Shown: positions 26,145-35,640, numbered from the stretch's first letter. The stretch is 43,701 nt of DNA from Methanobrevibacter thaueri (GCA_015062925.1 SUTL01000007.1:1-43701); one strand, 5' to 3'. Translations and numbers: made by a program. The notes: a model not told the origin generated them from the letters alone.

Positions 26145-29100
26145 ATGCCAGTAGATAAAGATATTAAAAAAGTATTAATTATTGGTTCTGGACCTATACA
26201 AATTGGTCAGGCAGCAGAATTTGATTATTCCGGTTCACAAGCATGTAAATCACTAAGAGAAGAAGGTATTGAAACAGTACTTGTTAACAGTAATCCTGCT
26301 ACAATTCAAACTGACTTAGGTATGGCAGATACTGTTTACACTGAACCATTAACTCCTGAAATTGTTGCAAAAATTATAAAAGACGAAGAAATAGATGCTA
26401 TTTTACCAACCATGGGTGGACAAACAGGATTAAACATTGCAACCGGTCTTGGAGATTTAGGATTACTTGATGGAATTAAAGTATTGGGATCTGATGTTCA
26501 AACAATTAAGGATGTGGAAGACAGGGATTTATTTGCAAATCTCATGGAAGAAATTAATGAGGAAATACCAAAATGTCAAGCTGTTGAAAGTGTGGATGAA
26601 GCACTTAAAGCAGTTGAAGAAATCGGATACCCTGTTATTGTAAGACCTGCATTTACATTAGGTGGAACTGGTGGGGGAATCGCCCATAATCAGGAAGAAT
26701 TAATTGAAATTGCAAATCATGGTTTGGATATGAGTTTCATCAACCAGGTTCTAATAGATGAATCTGTTCTCGGATGGAAAGAAATAGAATTTGAAGTAAT
26801 GAGAGATAAAGAAGATACCTGTATTATTGTCTGTACAATGGAAAACATAGATCCTATGGGAATTCACACAGGAGATAGTGTTGTAGTTGCTCCAATTCAA
26901 AACCTCTGTGATGAAACAATTCAGAAAATGCGTGATGCATCTATTAAAATCATAAGAGCTCTTGGAATAAGAGGGGGATGTAATATTCAATTCGCACTAA
27001 ACCCTGAAACCGATGAATATAAGGTAATTGAAGTAAATCCAAGAGTATCAAGAAGTAGTGCACTAGCATCAAAAGCAACAGGTTATCCAATTGCTAAAAT
27101 CTCCTCAAAAGTAGCATTAGGATTAACATTAGATGAAATTAAAAACGATATTACAAAAGAAACACCAGCATCATTTGAACCTGCAATAGATTATGTTGTT
27201 ATTAAAATCCCAAGATGGCCATTTGATAAATTTAAAGGAATCAGCCGTCAAGTTGGAGTTCAAATGAAAGCAACAGGTGAAGTAATGGCTATTGGAAGAA
27301 CATTTGAAGAAGCATTCCAAAAAGCATTAAGATCACTTGATATGGGCTTTGACGGATTTGAATATGTTGAATACACAGAAGAAGACTTGGCAAATCCAAC
27401 TGATTTAATATATTTCCAAATATATTCAGCAATAAAAGACGGAATGGATATTGATAAAATCAGACAACTGACCAATATTGATAATTTCTTCCTATATAAA
27501 ATCAGAAACATTGTAAACTTTGAAAATGAAATTTCCGCTGACAAATTAGATGATGAAGATTACTTGAGAAAAGCAAAACAGATGGGTTGTTCAAATAAAC
27601 GTTTAGCAAAATTATCGGGTCAAACTGAAGAATATATTAGAAACTTACTTTCAAGACATAATATTAAACAATCCTATAAAATGGTAGATACCTGTGCAGC
27701 GGAATTTGAAGCAAAAACACCATATTACTACAGCAGCTATGATAAAGGTAATGAGTTAATCTCAACCAATAAGAAAAAAGTAGTGATTCTAGGTGCAGGA
27801 CCTATTAGAATAGGACAAGGTATTGAATTTGATTACTGTTGTGTGCACTCATCATTAGCATTAAAAGATGATGGAATTGAAACAATACTAATCAACAACA
27901 ACCCTGAAACAGTAAGTACAGATTATGATATTTCAGATAAACTATTCTTTGAACCTTTAACATTTGAAGATGTAATGGGTGTGATTGAACAGGAAAAACC
28001 AGATGGAGTTATTGTGCAGTTTGGAGGACAAACATCCATTAACCTTGCAGTACCACTTGCAAATGCAGGAGTTAAAATACTTGGAACTCCATATGAAAGT
28101 ATTGATAGGGTAGAAGACAGAGAATTATTCGCTGAACTTCTAGAAAAACTACATATTCACCAAGCACCATATGGAACAGCAAACTCATTTGATGAAGCAC
28201 GTGAAATAGCAGAAAAAATCACATTCCCAGTTCTTGTACGTCCATCATATGTAATTGGTGGAAGAGCAATGGAAATTGTTTATGATACTAAAGAACTTGA
28301 AGAATATATGAAAGAAGCTGTGAAAGTCTCACCTGATCATCCGATTTTAGTTGATAAATTCCTAGAAGATGCAATTGAACTTGATGTGGATATTTTATGT
28401 GATGGTGAAGATGTATTTATTGCAGGAATCATGGAACACATTGAAGAAGCAGGTGTTCACTCAGGAGATTCAGCATGTGTAATACCACCTCAAACAATAC
28501 CTGAACATATTCTAGACACTATTCGTGAAAATTCAACAAAACTCGCACTTGAATTAAATGTAAAAGGATTAATGAACATTCAATATGCAGTTAAACTTGA
28601 TGAAGAAATGGTGTATATTATTGAAGCAAATCCACGTGCAAGTAGAACAGTTCCATTTGTAAGTAAAGCTATTGGAGTGCCACTTGCAAAAGTTGCAACA
28701 TGGATTATGAACGGTGCAAAATTAAAAGATTTCAATTTAACAAAAGAAATAAAAATCGATCATGTGGCTGTTAAAGAATCTGTATTCCCATTCTTAAAAT
28801 TACCTGAATCAGATACTGTTCTTGGACCTGAAATGAAATCCACTGGAGAAAGTATAGGTATTGATGAAAACTTTGGAATGGCATTTTACAAATCACAACT
28901 TTCAGCAGGAATGGAATTACCAAAAGAAGGTAAAATATTCCTTAGTGTGAAAGAAACTGATAAAAAGAAAATCAGGCCAATTGCAGAAAAAGCAACTACT
29001 TTAGGATTCGATATTGTGGCCACTGCAGGTACCGGTGATGCAACAGGTTTGGATAATGTTGAAAAAATATTAAAAGTTTCCCAGGGATCTCCTAATATTA

Positions 29101-29318
29101 GAGATGCTATTTTAGGAAAAGAAATTGATCTAATCATCAACACTTCTGAAGGTAAACAATCTGCTAAAGACGGTTATATTATTAGACGTTTAGCTATTGA
29201 ACTTGGAATACCATATGTAACTACATTGGCTGGTGCAAGAGCGGCTTTAAATGCAATTGAAGCGGTTCAGAATAATAAAATCAATGTTAAATCTTTAAAT
29301 GAATACACAGAAGAATAA
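26145..29318 (+). CDS. carB: Carbamoyl phosphate synthase large subunit
   Basis: 1057 residues in one uninterrupted frame; several methanogens split this gene, here it is whole. Two homologous ATP-grasp halves are visible, each starting with a VLIIGSGPIQIGQ or VVILGAGPIRIGQG loop (about residues 9 and 550) and each with an ATP-binding PVIVRPAFTLGGTGGG or PVLVRPSYVIGGRAME stretch. The C-terminal MGS-like regulatory domain (about 930-1057) contains VATAGTGDATG. GAGGGAT precedes the start. Ends in a T-rich stretch before the next convergent gene. Confidence 0.97.
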   Translation: MPVDKDIKKVLIIGSGPIQIGQAAEFDYSGSQACKSLREEGIETVLVNSNPATIQTDLGMADTVYTEPLTPEIVAKIIKDEEIDAILPTMGGQTGLNIATGLGDLGLLDGIKVLGSDVQTIKDVEDRDLFANLMEEINEEIPKCQAVESVDEALKAVEEIGYPVIVRPAFTLGGTGGGIAHNQEELIEIANHGLDMSFINQVLIDESVLGWKEIEFEVMRDKEDTCIIVCTMENIDPMGIHTGDSVVVAPIQNLCDETIQKMRDASIKIIRALGIRGGCNIQFALNPETDEYKVIEVNPRVSRSSALASKATGYPIAKISSKVALGLTLDEIKNDITKETPASFEPAIDYVVIKIPRWPFDKFKGISRQVGVQMKATGEVMAIGRTFEEAFQKALRSLDMGFDGFEYVEYTEEDLANPTDLIYFQIYSAIKDGMDIDKIRQLTNIDNFFLYKIRNIVNFENEISADKLDDEDYLRKAKQMGCSNKRLAKLSGQTEEYIRNLLSRHNIKQSYKMVDTCAAEFEAKTPYYYSSYDKGNELISTNKKKVVILGAGPIRIGQGIEFDYCCVHSSLALKDDGIETILINNNPETVSTDYDISDKLFFEPLTFEDVMGVIEQEKPDGVIVQFGGQTSINLAVPLANAGVKILGTPYESIDRVEDRELFAELLEKLHIHQAPYGTANSFDEAREIAEKITFPVLVRPSYVIGGRAMEIVYDTKELEEYMKEAVKVSPDHPILVDKFLEDAIELDVDILCDGEDVFIAGIMEHIEEAGVHSGDSACVIPPQTIPEHILDTIRENSTKLALELNVKGLMNIQYAVKLDEEMVYIIEANPRASRTVPFVSKAIGVPLAKVATWIMNGAKLKDFNLTKEIKIDHVAVKESVFPFLKLPESDTVLGPEMKSTGESIGIDENFGMAFYKSQLSAGMELPKEGKIFLSVKETDKKKIRPIAEKATTLGFDIVATAGTGDATGLDNVEKILKVSQGSPNIRDAILGKEIDLIINTSEGKQSAKDGYIIRRLAIELGIPYVTTLAGARAALNAIEAVQNNKINVKSLNEYTEE

Positions 29319-29343
29319 TTATTATATTCTTCTCTTTTTTTCT

Positions 29344-29937
29344 TTAATTATTGAATAAATATTCTTTAATATTAATACCACAGGAAGGGCATTCCTCTTC
29401 ATCAATTTTAAGTCTGTTTTTACATTTAGGACAGAAATTAAGTTCAACTTTATATTCAACTGTTGGATCGATAATAATATTGACTTCGATTTTTTTACTA
29501 ATATTTCTTTTTAAAACACTTTTATCCCAATTATTATCCATTAAAAGTTTTTTATAATAAAATGCTTCTGTCATTGTATCGTATTGACCAATAATGTCCG
29601 AACCTTTTTTAATATAAAATTTACGAATCTTATGGTTGAAAAGAATTTCTCCTTCCCTTTCGGTTTTATTAACTTTAGTTCCTTTAATTCTTCCTTTAGG
29701 TCTTTTTTCAGGAAATGGTGGTAGATCCATGTTTTCATATTTGTTTTCAAGATCACATTCAACAAGCAAATCATAATCAAAATTACAGAAAAATAATGCG
29801 TCTCGTTCATATAATGCATCAGATAACTTAGTGAACTCTCCATAATCTTTATTATTATATTTAACCCTATAAACATTACCAGTTTTTACAATATTCCTAT
29901 AAAAGTATCGTATTTCATGAGAGTTAATATAAATCAC
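29344..29937 (-). CDS. Zinc-ribbon protein with basic repeats, unknown
   Basis: 197 residues. The N-terminal two thirds hold two related units of about 50-60 residues, each with a Tyr/Lys strand pair and a helix that aligns with a short DNA-binding or AP2-like fold: YRVKYNNKDYGEFTKLSDALYERDAL and FYIKKGSDIIGQYDTMTEAFYYK. A basic linker joins them (EKRPKGRIKGTKVNKTER). The C-terminus is a zinc ribbon (CPKCKNRLKIDEEECPSCG). A role in nucleic acid binding is my inference. The start is a GTG at 29937 without a Shine-Dalgarno site. AGGTGATT overlaps this codon and would better serve an ATT a little downstream, so the start is uncertain. Confidence 0.7.
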   Translation of the reverse strand: MIYINSHEIRYFYRNIVKTGNVYRVKYNNKDYGEFTKLSDALYERDALFFCNFDYDLLVECDLENKYENMDLPPFPEKRPKGRIKGTKVNKTEREGEILFNHKIRKFYIKKGSDIIGQYDTMTEAFYYKKLLMDNNWDKSVLKRNISKKIEVNIIIDPTVEYKVELNFCPKCKNRLKIDEEECPSCGINIKEYLFNN

Positions 29938-30011
29938 CTGGAATATAATTATATGATATTTATTTCTTTAATTAAACTATATGTGTTAAATAGTATATAC
30001 AATTATTTTTT

Positions 30012-30023
30012 CATCATATGATG
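30012..30023. promoter_or_regulatory. 12-bp palindrome between divergent genes
   Basis: CATCATATGATG is a perfect palindrome, followed by a partial repeat GTGATGAT. It lies about 75 bases from the ATG of the zinc-ribbon gene and 78 from the ATG of the amidohydrolase. That spacing fits an operator acting on one or both promoters. No regulator is encoded next to it. Confidence 0.4.
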
Positions 30024-30100
30024 GTGTGATGATAAGTTCACTTTAAAATCTGGTATTTGCAAAAATTTTATTAATAAAAAAAATTAGATTTATCCCTTGT

Positions 30101-31255
30101 ATGTTTACTATAGCAAATGGAATCATATTAAAAGGCCAGGATTTAATTCCTGTTTGTGAAAATATTGTTGTTGATGAAGGTAAAATCATTGAAATATCAA
30201 AAACATCAAAGGAAGGTAAAATCATTGATGTTGATGGTGCAATTGTTTGCCCTTCCTTTATCAATGGTCATGTTCATATTGGAGATTCCATTATTAAAGA
30301 TGAAGGTTATTCACTTAGTTTAAGTGAAATGGTTAAACCTCCAAAAGGGATAAAACATAAAGCATTAAATGATGCTAGTGATGATGAGTTAATTGATGCT
30401 ATGACTCAATCAATGTGGGACATGGTTGATTCAGGGACAACACATTTCATTGATTATCGTGAAGGGGGGGTTAAAGGAGTTAAACTTTTAAAAAAAGCTT
30501 CAAAAAACATTCCAATTAAACCAATTATCCTTGGTCGTGATGATAGTTTCTATGGTCAGGACCCTGATTTGAAAAAAGTTAAAAAAGCAATTAATAAACT
30601 TTTAAATGTTGCTGAGGGTATTGCTCCAAGCGGTTTTGGTGAAATAACTCCAGAAGTTGCTAATTTAATTGTTGAAATGTGCAATGAACAGGGTAAAATC
30701 TCATCAATTCATGTTGCTGAATCAGAACATAATCAAATTGAATCTTTAAATGAAAATAATATAACTGAAATTGCTAATGGAGTTAAATATAATTTCAACC
30801 AATTAGTTCATCTTACTAATCCTAAAAATAATGATTTAAACTTAGTTTCCAAATCAAATCAAAATATTGTAGTATGTCCAAGAGCAAATGCAACACTAAA
30901 TGTTGGTGTTGTCCCATTAAATAAAATACTTGATTTGAATATGAATCCTTTGCTTGGAACTGATAATATAATGCTTAATTCACCTAATATGTTTAAAGAA
31001 TTAGAATTCACTTTAAAAATCATGTCAGTTTATCATAATACATATATTAATCCTTGTGATTTAGTTAAAATGGCAACTACTAATATTTGCGGATTCAATA
31101 TTAATAATGTTATTCAAAAATCCATGATTTTTGAGGGTTGTTCTGCGGAATTTATTATTTTAAAATCTTTTTCCAAAAATCCGTACCTAAATATATGTAA
31201 TCGCATGGAAACGAAAAATATATTATATACCATTAACAAAAAAGTTAACATATGA
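30101..31255 (+). CDS. Amidohydrolase, cytosine/SAH deaminase superfamily
   Basis: 384 residues of the metal-dependent amidohydrolase fold. Metal ligands: H57 and H59 (NGHVHIGDS), H204 (SIHVAESEH), H237 (LVHLTN) and Asp288 (LLGTDN). A composite beta-sandwich is made from both ends. The general set matches deaminases and chlorohydrolases such as SAH/MTA deaminase and guanine deaminase. I cannot tell the substrate; archaeal members of this group are often annotated only as amidohydrolase. No Shine-Dalgarno site lies before the ATG. A TTTATTAATAAA element about 30 bases upstream suggests a leaderless message. Confidence 0.85.
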   Translation: MFTIANGIILKGQDLIPVCENIVVDEGKIIEISKTSKEGKIIDVDGAIVCPSFINGHVHIGDSIIKDEGYSLSLSEMVKPPKGIKHKALNDASDDELIDAMTQSMWDMVDSGTTHFIDYREGGVKGVKLLKKASKNIPIKPIILGRDDSFYGQDPDLKKVKKAINKLLNVAEGIAPSGFGEITPEVANLIVEMCNEQGKISSIHVAESEHNQIESLNENNITEIANGVKYNFNQLVHLTNPKNNDLNLVSKSNQNIVVCPRANATLNVGVVPLNKILDLNMNPLLGTDNIMLNSPNMFKELEFTLKIMSVYHNTYINPCDLVKMATTNICGFNINNVIQKSMIFEGCSAEFIILKSFSKNPYLNICNRMETKNILYTINKKVNI

Positions 31256-31298
31256 TATTATAGATATCAAATATTATGTTAATGGGAGTTGTTATTTT

Positions 31299-31721
31299 AT
31301 GTATAAAAAAATATTAGTTCCAACTGATGGGTCTGAATTCGCTAAAAAAGCTCAAAAACATGCTTTGTTTTTATCAAAAGTAAGTGGAGCTGAAATAGTG
31401 GCGCTTAGTGTTACAGAAAATAATTTTGTTAATGGTCTCCCATTAGATGATGAAATATATCAATTAAATCAAATTTTAAATGAAAGATCTGAAGAAAATC
31501 TTAAAGAATTCGATGAACTAAATAAAGATAATATAAAAATTACTCATGTGATTAGAGAAGGCTCACCTGCCAGAGTTATATTGGAGGTTGCAAAAGAAGA
31601 AGATGTTGATTTAATTGTAATGGGTAGTTCTGGTAAATCTGGATTTGATAGATTTATCATGGGTAGTGTTGCAGATAAAGTTGTAAACTCAGCAAAATGT
31701 GCAATACTGGTAGTTCATTAA
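31299..31721 (+). CDS. Universal stress protein, UspA family
   Basis: 140 residues, typical single Usp domain. Begins MYKKILVPTDGSEFAKKA and carries the ATP-binding motif MGSSGKSGFDRFIMGSVADKV (Gly-x2-Gly-x9-Gly-Ser) near the C-terminus. Usps bind ATP and respond to starvation or redox stress in ways that are not uniform. GGGAG precedes the ATG. It opens a run of three same-strand genes ending at 33086, with short gaps (38-47 bases), which probably includes the CBS protein. Confidence 0.93.
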   Translation: MYKKILVPTDGSEFAKKAQKHALFLSKVSGAEIVALSVTENNFVNGLPLDDEIYQLNQILNERSEENLKEFDELNKDNIKITHVIREGSPARVILEVAKEEDVDLIVMGSSGKSGFDRFIMGSVADKVVNSAKCAILVVH

Positions 31722-31768
31722 TTTCAATACAATAATTATATTTAATTTTATAAAATAAGGTGTTTTTT

Positions 31769-32608
31769 ATGTTAGTTAAAAGAACCATGTCTAAAAATGT
31801 AGTTTCTGTTTCCGTTCCAGGTAATCGGGAAAAAGTTTTAGACTTAATGAGAAAAGAAAACAAAGCAGTACTTCCAGTAGTTAAAGAAGATACTGATATT
31901 TTAGTAGGGCTAGTAACTCGTTCTGATTTAATTAATAACCCTGATGAAGAACAAATTGCAATGTTAATGAGTAGAGATTTAGTTACTGTTGCTCCAGGTG
32001 ATGATGTAGTGGATGCAGCTCGTGTAATGATTGAAAATAATGTTAGAAGAGTTCCTGTTGTTAATGATGATGGGGAATTAGTTGGAATCATTACTTCTTT
32101 TGATTTAGTGTCAAAAGCTTTAACTAAAATTGAAATAAATGATGCAGTTGAAAATTATATGATCACTACTGTACCAACAACATGGGAAAAATCCCCATTA
32201 AATGTTGCATTTGAAACCATGAATCAATTTGGATTAAAATCCGTTTTAGCACTTAATGATGAAGCTAAATTATCAGGAATTTTAACTGAAACTGATTTCA
32301 TTTCAGAAATAGAAATAATCTCTGAAAGAAGTGAACACAGTTCAACTGTAGGAACAGAAGGAGATAAATGGTCATGGGACAGTACTTCTGTATTATACAT
32401 TGAGAAAAACAGTTTAAAATTCACTGATAAAGTTGTAGCTGATGTTGCTGTTGGTAATGTTGAAGTTGCTAATTCAAAAACCAAAGTTTCAGATTGTGCT
32501 AAAAAAATGAAAACCTTAAACATTGAACAAATTCCTGTAATTGGTGTTGAAGGGGATTTAGTAGGTCTTGTAAGAGCAAGTGATTTAATTAAAGCATTAG
32601 TAGAATAA
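31769..32608 (+). CDS. Four-CBS-domain protein
   Basis: 279 residues built from two Bateman modules, i.e. four CBS domains of about 55-60 residues each: VKRTMSKNVVSVSVPG, LMSRDLVTVAPGDDV, VENYMITTVPTTWEKSPL and VADVAVGNVEVANSKTK. CBS pairs bind adenosine nucleotides or SAM and act as energy sensors. No catalytic domain is fused, so it likely acts on a partner. A GTG at 31760 could start the frame, but AAGGTG there is the ribosome site for the ATG at 31769, which I choose. Confidence 0.9.
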   Translation: MLVKRTMSKNVVSVSVPGNREKVLDLMRKENKAVLPVVKEDTDILVGLVTRSDLINNPDEEQIAMLMSRDLVTVAPGDDVVDAARVMIENNVRRVPVVNDDGELVGIITSFDLVSKALTKIEINDAVENYMITTVPTTWEKSPLNVAFETMNQFGLKSVLALNDEAKLSGILTETDFISEIEIISERSEHSSTVGTEGDKWSWDSTSVLYIEKNSLKFTDKVVADVAVGNVEVANSKTKVSDCAKKMKTLNIEQIPVIGVEGDLVGLVRASDLIKALVE

Positions 32609-32624
32609 TATTTTTTGGGATAAG

Positions 32625-33086
32625 ATGGCGGTTAGTCCAGTATTAGTAATTAAAGCAGATGAAGATACGGTTTCTGTTCGTGCAAGATTATATGATGATT
32701 ATTCAGAACATAAAATCGTTTTAAATTCTGTTTTTACTTATTGGTGGGCTAATAATATGCCTCCTGCATTAAAATTTTTGGAACTGTTTGATTCAGTTAT
32801 CAAAAGAACTATTAATGAACTAATGCCTCATAAAGAACTTAATTTAAGTTATGATGTTAAAGCAAATGCAATGCTTGAAAAAGCATCTGAACTTGAAATC
32901 ACACTTACTTCAATTTCTGCGGATAATGTTGGTTTTAAAATAGAAGGACAAGTTATTTCATTAAAAGGAATTCGTAAAATTGATGATGATTTTAAAACCC
33001 ATGAATTTTCAGCAAGTTTTAATCAATGCATAGAAACTCCAGATATTATTCTTGAAAAATATGCTTCATATCGTGCAGATGAATGA
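32625..33086 (+). CDS. Conserved hypothetical protein downstream of the CBS protein
   Basis: 153 residues, soluble, mixed alpha/beta. Begins MAVSPVLVIKADEDTVSVRA and has an aromatic stretch FTYWWANNMPPALKFLEL. No cysteine-cluster or transmembrane segment. It starts 16 bases after the CBS gene stop with a weak GGGAT, so it is in the same unit and may be its partner. I do not recognise a family. A run of nine T follows at 33106-33114. Confidence 0.7.
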   Translation: MAVSPVLVIKADEDTVSVRARLYDDYSEHKIVLNSVFTYWWANNMPPALKFLELFDSVIKRTINELMPHKELNLSYDVKANAMLEKASELEITLTSISADNVGFKIEGQVISLKGIRKIDDDFKTHEFSASFNQCIETPDIILEKYASYRADE

Positions 33087-33105
33087 AGATTCACATGATT
33101 AAAAC

Positions 33106-33114
33106 TTTTTTTTT
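33106..33114 (+). terminator. T-run terminator after the CBS/stress-protein unit
   Basis: Nine consecutive T 20 bases after the stop codon of the unknown protein gene. Archaeal RNA polymerase ends transcription at such runs without a hairpin, and this one fits the end of the three-gene unit. Confidence 0.5.
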
Positions 33115-33122
33115 AAAATTAA

Positions 33123-33785
33123 TTAATTAATTTCATTTTTAATATGTTCAAGTAATTCTTTTGCATCTTTTTTCTTAATATCTTCACTTTCACGTATAAA
33201 ATTAATAAGTTCATCTTTTTTATCATTATTCAAACTGGATAATGCTAATGTTTTAGCATAATTTCTTTGAGGATAATAAGTGGTTTTTGTAATTTTAATC
33301 AGTTCATTTTTCTCAATTGGTGTTATTATGTTTTCAGACACTGCATTTTCAAAAACATAATTCATACTGATTAATGGGGTGGATAAGGCTTCTAAAGTTT
33401 TACTATCAAGCATAACTGCAACATCATCATCGGAATTTATTTTCCCTGTTGCATACTGTTTATAACAATAACCAACACCAATCATCCCTAAACTGTCAAG
33501 TTCAGATGCTCTTAATGCACCCATACTTGAAGCTCCATATACTTTTATGCCTTTATCAAGTACTTTTAATATTTCTCTATGGCCAACAGCAGAATTTTGA
33601 TGGAAAACACCATCAATTATGCCAATAATATCTGGGGTTTCTTTTAAAGCTTCACCTAAATCTCCTCTTTTAATTGGTCTTTTATAAATTACTTCAATAT
33701 TGTCTGTGGAGTTTAAAATTTCTTTTGCTTCATCAAAAGAAAGTGATAATCCAGTGTAAATTATTATTTTAATCATATTAATCAT
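33123..33785 (-). CDS. tfuA: TfuA-like protein, YcaO partner
   Basis: 220 residues of the TfuA domain: YTGLSLSFDEAKEIL at the N-terminus, IIGIIDGVFHQNSAVGHREIL and VYGASSMGALRASEL in the core. In methanogens the YcaO/TfuA pair installs the thioglycine in methyl-coenzyme M reductase subunit McrA; TfuA is proposed to supply or activate sulfur. The start overlaps the ycaO stop (ATGA), so translation is coupled. An internal ATG three codons on (33776) is an alternative. Last gene of the M50-ycaO-tfuA unit. Confidence 0.93.
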   Translation of the reverse strand: MINMIKIIIYTGLSLSFDEAKEILNSTDNIEVIYKRPIKRGDLGEALKETPDIIGIIDGVFHQNSAVGHREILKVLDKGIKVYGASSMGALRASELDSLGMIGVGYCYKQYATGKINSDDDVAVMLDSKTLEALSTPLISMNYVFENAVSENIITPIEKNELIKITKTTYYPQRNYAKTLALSSLNNDKKDELINFIRESEDIKKKDAKELLEHIKNEIN

Positions 33786-34966
33786 ATTTTTAAAAATCTA
33801 TATCCTGCTCGTGTTGGATCAATTGCATAAATTTCCATTTCAGGAATAATCACTCTTACAACATTAACATCAATTTCACTTCGGGTTAAATCATAATATA
33901 ATATGTGTTCAATATCATTTCTTTTTAATTCTTCTTTAACAATTTCCAAATCTTTTGTAATTGATGTTGTGGATTTATTTTCAATACTTGAAAGAGGGAT
34001 TTTTTCATCTTCCTGTTTAAAGTAGTATTTATTAATTCTTTTCATTCGTTCATAACCTGCTTCACGAGCAAAATCTGCTCTAACAGTATCTTCACGTGCA
34101 CCATTAATTTGTGTTGCTCTACTTTGTGCAACTTCTGTTAAGGCTCTTAGAACAGCAACTTCAGGATTTAAGTGTGTACCCATACCTAATGTTAAAAGTC
34201 CAGCGTCTTTTGTAACTGTATCATCAGCTGATGCAGCTATTGTTGGAATATTAATATCTGCTGTTAAATTCATTAATTTAATCTCAATACCTTTGGATTG
34301 GAATTTATCAAGTGTGTTTTTTATAATTGGACTTTTAATATTTGCATTGTCAATTTGAGAATAATTTTTATGGGTTAATTCAAAAATACTCCATGCGTCA
34401 CGTTCAATCACTTCAAATATTCCATGTATTATTGCTTCTTCGAGAATATTGCCTGAAGCAAGACCATTGGTATTTGATTTAAATAAGCTCACCGGATAAT
34501 TATATGGATGAAATATTGCATTGGATGGAATATAATAATCATTACCTGTAATTATGTCGGATACTTTACTCCATTCTAATTCAAGAGTGTTTAATTTTTC
34601 TTTTCTAAAATCGTTTGGTAAATTTAGGGATTTTGGATGAATATAATTTTCATTAATTTCATCTATGTTTTTAACTATACATTCATCGCTGTCTTGTTTT
34701 TCAGCAGAGTATCTTTCAAAAGATTCCATTATTGCAGATGCTTTTGCATGGTCTTTTGAAATTCCTTTACCTGCATAAATACTAATCGCCCCATCTTCAG
34801 CAGTTGGTCTGATAGCGGTGTATACGGGTAGGCCAATTCTATCCAGATCAGTGATATCTGCAATACGTGTAACGCCAATTTTTTTCAGTTTGTTTTCATT
34901 ATTTTCTATGGTTTTTTCTGGTGCAATTACTCTATGTGTTCCTTTGAAATAGGTTAAATCTGTCAT
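33782..34966 (-). CDS. ycaO: YcaO-family thioamidation enzyme
   Basis: 394 residues. YcaO proteins use ATP to phosphorylate a peptide backbone amide; the methanogen form, with TfuA, makes thioglycine in McrA of methyl-coenzyme M reductase. The ATP/Mg motif ASAIMESFERYSAE (about 76-89), VIERDAW (about 196-202) and the conserved stretch TLGMGTHLNPEVAVLRALTE are present. The C-terminus ends YAIDPTRAGYRFLKI without the proline-rich tail of azole-forming YcaO. It begins 3 bases after the M50 gene, whose end holds an AGGA site. Expected to be essential for, or to boost, methanogenesis. Confidence 0.94.
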   Translation of the reverse strand: MTDLTYFKGTHRVIAPEKTIENNENKLKKIGVTRIADITDLDRIGLPVYTAIRPTAEDGAISIYAGKGISKDHAKASAIMESFERYSAEKQDSDECIVKNIDEINENYIHPKSLNLPNDFRKEKLNTLELEWSKVSDIITGNDYYIPSNAIFHPYNYPVSLFKSNTNGLASGNILEEAIIHGIFEVIERDAWSIFELTHKNYSQIDNANIKSPIIKNTLDKFQSKGIEIKLMNLTADINIPTIAASADDTVTKDAGLLTLGMGTHLNPEVAVLRALTEVAQSRATQINGAREDTVRADFAREAGYERMKRINKYYFKQEDEKIPLSSIENKSTTSITKDLEIVKEELKRNDIEHILYYDLTRSEIDVNVVRVIIPEMEIYAIDPTRAGYRFLKI

Positions 34967-34969
34967 GTT

Positions 34970-35611
34970 TTACATTCCTATAATCATTCTAACAATATTT
35001 TCAACACCTATTGTCATTGAAGCATATGTTAATACTCCTGCAATTGCTATTGTAACCACCCATATTCCAAAATTCCAATTTAGGACTTTGGATCCGTCTA
35101 GATTTCCTATTGGTAGTAAATTGAATACTGCTAAAAAACTATTAACAGAATATCCAACTGCACAAATATTAAATATTAATGCAGCATTCTGTGATGTTAA
35201 TGCAGATGGATAAATACTTATGGATATTGCTAGAAAGATTAATGCGAGGATTATATTAACTATTGGTCCTGCTATTGATATTTTACCGTTTATTTCGTCG
35301 GTCATGAAGTTTGCATATGTGTAAACTGCACCTGGTGCTGCAAATACAAAACCGAAAAATGATGTTATAAGTGCAAATATTAATCCTTGAGGCCATAATT
35401 TAAATTCAGCCCAGTATCCATATTTCATTGACACTATTTTATGTCCAAGTTCATGTAATATGAAACCTGCACCCACTCCAACCATGATTATTGGTAGGAT
35501 GGTAAGTACAACATTTGTATCTCTTCCACCATTTGCTAGTGCAAAACAAAGTGAAATAACGAAAAATGCAATTAGTAAATCTCTAACTTCACTGCTTGTA
35601 AATTTAATCAT
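34970..35611 (-). CDS. Site-2-protease-like M50 membrane peptidase
   Basis: 213 residues from the ATG at 35611 (MIKFTSSEVRDLL). Zinc-binding HELGH is in the second hydrophobic segment (AGFILHELGHKIVSMKYGY), and the third ligand region is NLLPIGNLDGSKV, the usual LDG/PDG type. About six transmembrane helices are seen. The earlier in-frame ATG at 35701 would add 30 residues overlapping the divergent gene and is rejected. The start is directly preceded by a TATATATA stretch and no Shine-Dalgarno, so the message is leaderless. First of the operon with ycaO and tfuA; a role in this pathway is unknown. Confidence 0.88.
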   Translation of the reverse strand: MIKFTSSEVRDLLIAFFVISLCFALANGGRDTNVVLTILPIIMVGVGAGFILHELGHKIVSMKYGYWAEFKLWPQGLIFALITSFFGFVFAAPGAVYTYANFMTDEINGKISIAGPIVNIILALIFLAISISIYPSALTSQNAALIFNICAVGYSVNSFLAVFNLLPIGNLDGSKVLNWNFGIWVVTIAIAGVLTYASMTIGVENIVRMIIGM

Positions 35612-35630
35612 AATGTTAAAATATCTAATT

Positions 35631-35640
35631 TTATATATAA
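35631..35640. promoter_or_regulatory. Palindromic TATA box shared by two divergent leaderless genes
   Basis: TTATATATAA is identical on both strands. Its centre is 24-25 bases from the ATG of the M50 gene (35611) and 31 bases from the ATG of the M24 peptidase (35667). A TATA box normally lies near -27, so the same site could set both starts almost at the start codons. Neither gene has a Shine-Dalgarno site. Confidence 0.55.

Noticed and set aside
29949-30020. A 22-codon plus-strand frame before the amidohydrolase
   Set aside because: No ribosome site and only chance length in AT-rich DNA; it ends inside the palindrome.
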